A stretch of DNA of 5,029 nucleotides from Candidatus Izemoplasmatales bacterium (lineage in GTDB: Bacteria; Bacillota_I; Bacilli_A; Izemoplasmatales; Hujiaoplasmataceae). The translations under genes were made by a program, and so were the position numbers. The stretch spans positions 1-5,029 of the forward strand of contig JAQVKB010000101.1 in the NCBI GenBank assembly GCA_028694875.1, in the 5' to 3' direction. Below, piece after piece: positions 1 to 5,029 of this stretch. The notes beneath the pieces were generated by a model. That model made no database searches. It was not told the origin of the DNA and worked only from the letters and a program-made list of their open reading frames with translations. Positions within the stretch are counted from its first letter, which is position 1. Every line of letters begins with the position of its first letter.

Positions 1-1
1 C

Positions 2-1354
2 TTGAGTGTTGCGTGGCCGGTATTATTGACCTCAATCTCTCAAATGGCCTATAACTTAACCGATATGTTTTGGTTAGGAAAACTATCATGGATCGGGAGA
101 GACTCCTCCGAAGCGATTGCGGCCGTGGGAACAGCTGCCCTCATCGCTTGGTTTTCGTTTGGACTGATTCTGATTGCAAAAATCGGAACAAGTGTTCGTG
201 TTTCTCATGCGGCTGGCCGAAATGATCATCATGGAATTTCTCGTTATGCGTCAAACGGGATGATTTTACAAGTTGTGTTGGCAGTCTTTTTTACGTCCGT
301 GGTTTTGATATGGATGAAGCCGATTATTGGAATTTTTCAAATTCAATCCAGTTCGGTGATTTCGTTATTGATTACCTATTTGAGTATCATCAGTTTTGGG
401 TTTGTATTTCAATTTCTTTCCAATGGTTTTGCGGCGATCAATGAAGGACTTGGGTTGACCTCACTCAATTTTCGCATTATGGTGGTGGGGTTAATTATCA
501 ACGTCGTCCTCGATCCTTTGATGATTTTTGTATTTCCAAAAGGCGTGGGTGGTGCCGCATTGGCAACACTCCTCGCCCAAATGGCAACGTTTGGTGTTTA
601 TTTGATTTATTACTTCAAGAACAACAGAGAAGTTCATGCCCTTTCTTTCAAGGCTTTTGATGTTCATGCGATGAAAGACATCGTTTCGATTGGCATCGTC
701 GCTGGAATCCAATCGATGTTTTTTACCTCAATTTCGATTGTGATATCTCGAATGATTTATGCGTTCGGGGATGACTATATGTCAGCGCAGCGCGTTGGTG
801 TTCAGATTGAACAATTCACCTGGATGATTTCCAGTGGATTCCAATCTGCGCTGATGGTCTTTGTCGGGCAGAACTATGGCGCAGGAAACGCCGTGCGCAT
901 CAAGAAAGGTGTTCTCGCACTTTCCGCAATGCTCATTCCTTATGCGCTTGTGGTTGCGTTATCGATGTATTTCTTTCCGTCCTTCTTTATGGAGTTGTTT
1001 GTTTCAGGAGAGCCACAAGTCGTAGCATACGGTGCGGAGTATCTCAAAATCGTGAGTTTGTCACAAGTGTTTATGATGATGGAAGCGATTGGCTGGGGAT
1101 TGTTCTCTGGTGTGGGGAATACGATTGTCCCTTCCACATCGAGTATTGTGAACAATTTTCTGCGGATTCCGCTCGCGTATTGGCTCATTCCAACGTTATC
1201 CGTGAGTGGTATTTGGTGGGCCATCAACATTTCTGCGATAGCCAAAGGCTTGATTATGTTTTTGGGATCGATTCTTTTGTTTCTCGTGCTGGAACGAAGA
1301 ATCGCGAAACGTAAAGCAAAACAATTAATCAAGGAGGCTATTCATGCTTCGTAA
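2..1354 (+). CDS. MATE family efflux transporter (5' partial)
   Basis: Integral membrane antiporter of the multidrug and toxic compound extrusion (MATE) family, which exports drugs or cationic metabolites in exchange for Na+ or H+. The visible 450 residues contain about twelve hydrophobic segments in two homologous halves. Family marks are the helix-1 stretch TDMFWLG (residues 20-26), SHAAGRND after helix 2 (68-75), NVVLDP (167-172) and VGQNYGAGN (288-296), the last being the second-half counterpart of the 68-75 loop. The C-terminus is a basic, lysine-rich cytoplasmic tail. The reading frame is open to the window edge. The TTG at base 2 has no visible ribosome binding site and falls just before helix 1, where MATE proteins usually have some 10-20 more residues, so the true start is probably upstream. 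The gene ends at TAA 1352-1354, inside the start of the next gene. The family is certain from sequence; the substrate and coupling ion cannot be told. Confidence 0.93.
   Translation: MSVAWPVLLTSISQMAYNLTDMFWLGKLSWIGRDSSEAIAAVGTAALIAWFSFGLILIAKIGTSVRVSHAAGRNDHHGISRYASNGMILQVVLAVFFTSVVLIWMKPIIGIFQIQSSSVISLLITYLSIISFGFVFQFLSNGFAAINEGLGLTSLNFRIMVVGLIINVVLDPLMIFVFPKGVGGAALATLLAQMATFGVYLIYYFKNNREVHALSFKAFDVHAMKDIVSIGIVAGIQSMFFTSISIVISRMIYAFGDDYMSAQRVGVQIEQFTWMISSGFQSALMVFVGQNYGAGNAVRIKKGVLALSAMLIPYALVVALSMYFFPSFFMELFVSGEPQVVAYGAEYLKIVSLSQVFMMMEAIGWGLFSGVGNTIVPSTSSIVNNFLRIPLAYWLIPTLSVSGIWWAINISAIAKGLIMFLGSILLFLVLERRIAKRKAKQLIKEAIHAS
1331..1337 (+). promoter_or_regulatory. Ribosome binding site of the ABC transporter gene
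   Basis: AAGGAGG lies six bases before the ATG at 1344 and is a near-perfect anti-Shine-Dalgarno match. It sits inside the last codons of the MATE gene. It fixes the ABC transporter start at 1344 rather than the internal ATG at codon 6, and suggests that ribosomes finishing the MATE gene can re-initiate here. Confidence 0.85.
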
Positions 1355-3050
1355 GTTCATGAGTTACTACCGAAATCACAAGCGTGTTTTCATCCTTGAC
1401 CTTTGTAGCGCGTTTTTGGTTTCTGCCATTGATTTGTTGTTTCCGATGGCGACACGACAAATGCTCAATCAATACATTCCCAATCAAGATTTGAAGATGA
1501 TTCTCGTCGTCGGTTCAGCCTTGTTTTTCATTTATTTGGTTCGGGCTCGATTTGCTTATTTCATTGCTTACAATGGGCACATGATGGGGGCAATGATCGA
1601 ACGTGATATGCGTAGAGATCTCTTTCGCAAATACGAAGAGTTGGATTACGATTTCTATGATGATCATCAAACTGGGGTGTTGATGAGTTATTTGACCGAC
1701 CATTTGCATGATATCTCTGAAATGAGTCATCATGTCCCTGAAGATTTGTTTATCTCTGGTGTTTTGTTCATCGGTTCCTTCGTGTACTTATCCTTCATTA
1801 ATTTGACACTCACGCTCATCATCTTTGCAATTGTGATTGTCGTTGTGGTGTTTTCATGGTGGCGAAGAACGAAAATGTTAGAAGCCCAACGACGCGTAAG
1901 AAAAGCACATGGTGAACTCGACGCCAAAATCGAGAATGCGATATCAGGAATTCGATTAACAAAAGCCTTGACCAACGAGGCTTATGAAATCGGACGTTTT
2001 TCTGAAATCAATGATGTCTATGCGGATTCAACCAAAGACGCATACAAACAAATGGGCATCTTTTTGGTAGGAAATGAGTTCATGCTTTTGTTTTTGAACT
2101 TGGCACTGCTTGTGGTTGGAGGCATCTTTATTTATCTTGGCACCATCAATGCCGTCGATTTCTTCACGTACTATTTGTATATCTCTTTCTTAACCAAACC
2201 AATCAATCGTTTGATTCAAATGATTCAACAGATTCAGCAAGGAATGGCGGGTTTCGAACGATTCCACCAGATTACCTCAATCGTACCATCAATCATTTCC
2301 AAACCAGATGCCATTGTCGCAACCGACATTTCCGGTGACATTGAATTCTGCGACGTTTCTTTCCAATACGGAGAGGAAGACAATCAAGTGCTGAAGCATT
2401 TCAGCCTTCATGTCAAACCCGGAGAAAAAGTGGGTTTGATTGGAGAAACAGGTGTCGGGAAGTCCACGATTTCGAGATTGATCCCACGATTTTATGATGT
2501 CGATAGCGGCGCCATCAAGATTGATGGGATGGATGTCCGCGATTTGGATGTTTATTCATTGCGTCGTGCCATTGGCCATGTGCAACAAGATGTCTTCATT
2601 TTTCACGGAACCATTCGGGACAATATTTTATATGGCAATCCGGATGCGACCGAAGAGGAAGTCATTCTCGCTGCGAAGAAAGCCAATATCCATGATTATA
2701 TCGAATCGTTACCAGCAGGTTACGATTCGATCACCGGCGACAAAGGAGTTCGACTTTCGGGAGGACAAAAACAACGTGTTGCCATTGCTCGATTGTTTTT
2801 GCAGAAACCTCGGATTGTGATTTTGGATGAAGCGACGAGTTCTTTGGACAATGCGACGGAACGACTCGTTCAAACTGCATTTGATGAATTAACAAAAGAT
2901 AAAACCGCGATGGTCATAGCCCATCGCTTATCGACGATTCAAAAAGCGGACCGTATCTTGGTGTTAGGAAAAGATGGCATCATGGAAGAAGGAACTCATG
3001 AGGAACTTCTTTCGAAAAAAGGCGCTTATTGGCGACTCGTCGAAAGATAG
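1344..3050 (+). CDS. ABC exporter half-transporter (fused permease and ATPase)
   Basis: ATP-driven exporter subunit of the MsbA/Sav1866/LmrA-like type, expected to work as a dimer in the cytoplasmic membrane. At 568 residues it has the usual full length. The N-terminal membrane domain has six hydrophobic helices at roughly 15-37, 52-77, 134-152, 154-173, 239-264 and 270-288. The ATPase domain starts near residue 330 and has every catalytic motif: A-loop Tyr342, Walker A GETGVGKST (367-375, Lys373), Q-loop Gln415, signature LSGGQ (471-475), Walker B IVILDE (491-496, Glu496 catalytic), D-loop SSLD (499-502) and switch His527. Both ATP sites of a homodimer would therefore be active; a heterodimer with a gene outside the window cannot be excluded. 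The gene overlaps the MATE gene by 11 bases and ends at TAG 3048-3050. The substrate (lipid, peptide or drug) cannot be inferred from the sequence. Confidence 0.95.
   Translation: MLRKFMSYYRNHKRVFILDLCSAFLVSAIDLLFPMATRQMLNQYIPNQDLKMILVVGSALFFIYLVRARFAYFIAYNGHMMGAMIERDMRRDLFRKYEELDYDFYDDHQTGVLMSYLTDHLHDISEMSHHVPEDLFISGVLFIGSFVYLSFINLTLTLIIFAIVIVVVVFSWWRRTKMLEAQRRVRKAHGELDAKIENAISGIRLTKALTNEAYEIGRFSEINDVYADSTKDAYKQMGIFLVGNEFMLLFLNLALLVVGGIFIYLGTINAVDFFTYYLYISFLTKPINRLIQMIQQIQQGMAGFERFHQITSIVPSIISKPDAIVATDISGDIEFCDVSFQYGEEDNQVLKHFSLHVKPGEKVGLIGETGVGKSTISRLIPRFYDVDSGAIKIDGMDVRDLDVYSLRRAIGHVQQDVFIFHGTIRDNILYGNPDATEEEVILAAKKANIHDYIESLPAGYDSITGDKGVRLSGGQKQRVAIARLFLQKPRIVILDEATSSLDNATERLVQTAFDELTKDKTAMVIAHRLSTIQKADRILVLGKDGIMEEGTHEELLSKKGAYWRLVER
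2214..2240 (+). repeat. Three imperfect 9-base tandem units inside the ABC gene
   Basis: ATTCAAATG, ATTCAACAG and ATTCAGCAA follow one another in frame and encode IQM-IQQ-IQQ (residues 291-299), just after the last membrane helix on the way to the ATPase domain. The units share ATTCA and diverge after it. This is most likely a short helical segment with repeated Ile-Gln spacing rather than a functional DNA repeat. Confidence 0.5.
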
Positions 3051-3058
3051 GTCGACAG

Positions 3059-3065
3059 AAAGGAG
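3059..3065 (+). promoter_or_regulatory. Ribosome binding site of the hydrolase gene
   Basis: AAAGGAG sits six bases before the ATG at 3072, within the 21-base gap after the ABC transporter stop. This gap is the only intergenic DNA in the window and is too short for both a terminator and a promoter, so the hydrolase gene is most likely read from the same transcript as the pumps. Confidence 0.85.
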
Positions 3066-3071
3066 ATTGCG

Positions 3072-4022
3072 ATGGAACCTTGGATATGGATTGTGATTGC
3101 AATCGTGCTCATTTTATTGATTTTTGTGGGATTGGTATCCTTCAAATTGGCCTATGCATTATATCACCCGATTCGTTATGATGAAAACGCAACGCGAGAA
3201 ACGGAGAACGAACGTTCTCCAGGTTTGATGGCACTTTATGACGGATGGCAGAAGAACAACTATTTCTTAACAACCCGCAACGGGTATGATATTCATGTCA
3301 TTGAACTCATGGAAAATACAAGTTCCAATCAATTTGTCGTCATCGCACATGGATACACTTATACCCATCATGGTGCGTTAAAATATGCCAAAATGTTTCT
3401 AGAGTTAGGGTTCCGCGTTGTCATGTTCGATGAACGATTTCACGGAAAATCCGGCGGGGACAACTGTACCCTTGGCGGAAAAGAGCAATTCGACTTGGAA
3501 GATGTCATCACGAATGTGTTCCAACGGTATGGTAATGACATCCATGTGGCCACCTTTGGCGAGTCGATGGGCGCTGTCACTGCGCTGCTAGAGCAAACCC
3601 ATGATGATCGACTCGAATTTGTTGGCGCGGATTGTGGCTTTTCGGATTTGACGTTGATGTCTTCGCAACAACTCCAAAAGAAACTGCATTTACCACCTTG
3701 GCCTTTTGTTCCTCTCGGAGGATGGATATTCTCCCTTGTGACGGGTGTTCGTTTCGAAGAAGTGTCTCCGATTGAAGCAGTCAAAAAAGCAAAAGTGCCC
3801 TTGTTTTTTGCCCACGGTGAAGCGGATCGATTCGTCAGACCCATGCATAGTGAACGCATGGCGGCGGCAGCCACGGTACCTCATACTTTATTCATCGGAA
3901 AAAACGGTGCGAAGCATGCGATGTCCGCACGCGTGGATGAAGAACATTATTTTCAAGCGTTATCCACTTTTTTGAAGGAACATACAAACTGGTTAGGAGG
4001 AACAACAGATGAAACAAAGTGA
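3072..4022 (+). CDS. Membrane-anchored alpha/beta hydrolase (YqkD/COG1073-like)
   Basis: Serine hydrolase of the alpha/beta fold, 316 residues, resembling the uncharacterised Bacillus YqkD group. Residues about 4-28 form one strongly hydrophobic helix with no signal-peptidase-like site, so it is probably a membrane anchor. The catalytic domain follows. Oxyanion-region HG is at 93-94, DERFHGKSGG at 120-129 corresponds to the D-x-R-x-H-G-x-S-x-G block of the family, and the nucleophile elbow is GESMG (163-167, Ser165). The likely acid is Asp252 in HGEADRFV, and the likely base is His282 in the KHAMS segment. All three triad residues are present in the expected order, so the enzyme should be active on an ester, thioester or amide, but the substrate is unknown. 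The start at 3072 is supported by its ribosome binding site. The stop TGA at 4020-4022 lies inside the next gene. Which side of the membrane the catalytic domain faces is not clear from the flanking charges. Confidence 0.9.
   Translation: MEPWIWIVIAIVLILLIFVGLVSFKLAYALYHPIRYDENATRETENERSPGLMALYDGWQKNNYFLTTRNGYDIHVIELMENTSSNQFVVIAHGYTYTHHGALKYAKMFLELGFRVVMFDERFHGKSGGDNCTLGGKEQFDLEDVITNVFQRYGNDIHVATFGESMGAVTALLEQTHDDRLEFVGADCGFSDLTLMSSQQLQKKLHLPPWPFVPLGGWIFSLVTGVRFEEVSPIEAVKKAKVPLFFAHGEADRFVRPMHSERMAAAATVPHTLFIGKNGAKHAMSARVDEEHYFQALSTFLKEHTNWLGGTTDETK
3203..3220. repeat. Perfect 8-base inverted repeat, SOS-box-like core
   Basis: GGAGAACG and CGTTCTCC are exact reverse complements separated by two bases (AA), inside the hydrolase gene about 130 bases after its start. 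As RNA it could form a seven-pair stem with a four-base loop. The centre reads GAAC-N4-GTTC, the core of the Gram-positive LexA/DinR operator; only the outermost base on each side departs from the Bacillus consensus. The position inside a coding region argues against an operator role, so the regulatory reading is only a possibility. Confidence 0.45.
3995..4000 (+). promoter_or_regulatory. Ribosome binding site of the FAD oxidoreductase gene
   Basis: AGGAGG lies eight bases before the ATG at 4009, inside the last codons of the hydrolase gene. It decides the start of the oxidoreductase: the nucleotide-binding strand begins only a few residues later, as is normal for this family, and no other good start is near. 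Confidence 0.85.
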
Positions 4023-5029
4023 TGTATTGATCATCGGTGCTGGTGTCATCGGTTGTATGACCGCCAGAGAATTATCCGCCTACGATTTCTCAATTACCGT
4101 GTTGGAAAAGAATTCGGATGTTTGCGAAGAAACATCGAAGGCCAATAGCGGGATTGTTCACAGTGGCGTCGATGCCAAAGTCGGCACTCAGAAAGCCAAA
4201 TACAATCTCTTGGGCAATCAGATGATGAAACAAACCTGTGAGGATCTTGAGGTTGCCTTTGTCCAAAACGGTACGTTGATTTTAGCTTTTTTCGAACATG
4301 ATCTTGTCGAACTAGAACGGTTGCGACAACAAGGAATCCAAAATGGCGTTCCCCATCTCCAAATTCTACCTCGAGACAAAGTTCTTGAAATGGAACCCAA
4401 TTTAAATCCCGATGTGTATGCGGCGCTCTACGCCCCCACAGGAGGAATCGTAGACCCATTCCAATTGACGATTGCTTCCGCCGAAGTAGCGAGTTTGAAC
4501 GGTGTGAAATTTGAGTTTCAAACCACGGTCACCAAGGTGGTCAGGAACGATCAAGGATTCGAAGTAATGACCGACAAAGGGTCTTTTTTCGCCAAGATTT
4601 TGGTGAATGCGGCGGGAACATTTTCGGATGATGTCCATAATTTTCTTTCCGCGAAGAAACTCACGATTCGTCCGCGAAAAGGGGAGTATTGTTTGTTTGA
4701 CAAGCAAGTGGGACAATTCGTTCATTCGACAATTTTCCAATTACCGACTAGTGCAGGAAAAGGTGTATTGGTGACACCAACAGCGGAAGGAAATCTTTTG
4801 ATTGGTCCTTCTTCAGTATTTATTGACGACAAAGAAGACAAAGAAACGACCATTGAAGGCATTCGATATGTCATGGAAACTGCCAAAACGTCCGTGCCCA
4901 ATCTCCCCATGCGGGAGATTATTACCGGCTTCGCCGGACTTCGTGCGGCGGAAGTGAATGGTGATTTCATCTTGGGAGAAGCGGAAGATGTGCCTAATTT
5001 GTATAATGCCGCAGGCATTGAAAGCCCAG
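4009..5029 (+). CDS. FAD-dependent oxidoreductase, GlpA/LhgO-type (3' partial)
   Basis: Flavoenzyme of the DAO superfamily (COG0579), related to anaerobic glycerol-3-phosphate dehydrogenase GlpA and L-2-hydroxyglutarate oxidase LhgO. The frame stays open from ATG 4009 to the window end, giving 340 residues. The FAD-binding Rossmann motif is GAGVIG (10-15), with Glu33 at the end of the second strand as the likely ribose ligand. The family block TSKANSGIVHSGVD follows at 42-55. Further marks are NAAG (200-203), RPRKGEY (221-227), GLR with Arg312 (310-312), a typical substrate-pocket position, and AAGIESP (334-340) at the edge. In Bacillota relatives the last motif is usually followed by the end of the FAD domain and then a BFD-type [2Fe-2S] domain, so I expect about 120-150 more residues. 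The gene overlaps the hydrolase by 14 bases. Glycerol-3-phosphate is a plausible substrate, but 2-hydroxyacids are also possible. Confidence 0.9.
   Translation, partial: MKQSDVLIIGAGVIGCMTARELSAYDFSITVLEKNSDVCEETSKANSGIVHSGVDAKVGTQKAKYNLLGNQMMKQTCEDLEVAFVQNGTLILAFFEHDLVELERLRQQGIQNGVPHLQILPRDKVLEMEPNLNPDVYAALYAPTGGIVDPFQLTIASAEVASLNGVKFEFQTTVTKVVRNDQGFEVMTDKGSFFAKILVNAAGTFSDDVHNFLSAKKLTIRPRKGEYCLFDKQVGQFVHSTIFQLPTSAGKGVLVTPTAEGNLLIGPSSVFIDDKEDKETTIEGIRYVMETAKTSVPNLPMREIITGFAGLRAAEVNGDFILGEAEDVPNLYNAAGIESP

Noticed and set aside
940..1332. Minus-strand open frame of 130 codons opposite the MATE gene
   Set aside because: It mirrors the hydrophobic coding of the last MATE helices; no recognisable domain.
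2494..2820. Plus-strand open frame of 108 codons in another frame of the ABC ATPase domain
   Set aside because: It lies wholly within the ATPase domain between Walker A and Walker B and is not protein-like in composition.
3051..3071. Possible promoter or terminator between the ABC and hydrolase genes
   Set aside because: The gap is only 21 bases and is mostly taken up by the ribosome binding site and its spacer; no stem-loop or promoter boxes fit.
3440..3884. Minus-strand open frames of 144 and 64 codons inside the hydrolase gene
   Set aside because: They are antisense to the catalytic core (Ser165 to Asp252), have low-complexity composition, and resemble no protein family I know.
4094..4740. 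Several overlapping minus-strand open frames opposite the FAD oxidoreductase
   Set aside because: The plus strand here encodes a clear GlpA/LhgO-type protein with all its motifs; the reverse frames show no family resemblance and no ribosome binding sites I could support.
4925..4937. CCGGC-TTC-GCCGG hairpin, terminator-like
   Set aside because: The stem is only five pairs, no run of T follows, and it lies inside the conserved TGFAGLR coding segment.
1..5029. Mycoplasma-type code (UGA as tryptophan)
   Set aside because: All tryptophans in the four genes are TGG, no in-frame TGA occurs inside them, and TGA ends the hydrolase gene just where the family's length predicts.

Overview
The window is a compact, gene-dense piece of a bacterial chromosome. 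It holds four plus-strand genes packed almost end to end, with no RNA gene, mobile element, CRISPR array or intergenic region of any size. The only non-coding DNA between genes is a 21-base gap at 3051-3071. The moderately AT-rich composition, strong AGGAGG-type ribosome binding sites, overlapping genes and family matches suggest a low-GC Gram-positive (Bacillota) or a close relative, including Acholeplasma/Izemoplasma-like lineages that keep the standard code. Tryptophan is written TGG throughout, no in-frame TGA occurs inside a gene, and TGA ends the third gene, so the UGA=Trp mycoplasma code does not apply. The exact taxon cannot be read from the sequence.

Layout: (1) 2-1354, a MATE-family multidrug/cation antiporter whose N-terminus lies outside the window. 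(2) 1344-3050, a complete ABC half-transporter of the exporter type (six-helix membrane domain fused to an ATPase domain), overlapping gene 1 by 11 bases. (3) 3072-4022, a membrane-anchored alpha/beta hydrolase of the YqkD/COG1073 kind. (4) 4009 to the window end, an FAD-dependent oxidoreductase of the GlpA/LhgO (COG0579) type, overlapping gene 3 by 14 bases and cut off by the window edge after 340 residues.

The spacing (-11, +21, -14) and a good ribosome binding site before each complete start point to one polycistronic transcript with translational coupling. Its promoter lies upstream of the window and its terminator downstream. Genes 1 and 2 are both efflux pumps, one ion-driven and one ATP-driven. 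The hydrolase and the oxidoreductase have no obvious substrate link to them, so the cluster may be a directon of housekeeping genes rather than one pathway. I see no convincing new system. The points worth a second look are the pairing of two pumps, the start overlaps, an SOS-box-like palindrome inside the hydrolase gene, and the missing C-terminus of the oxidoreductase.
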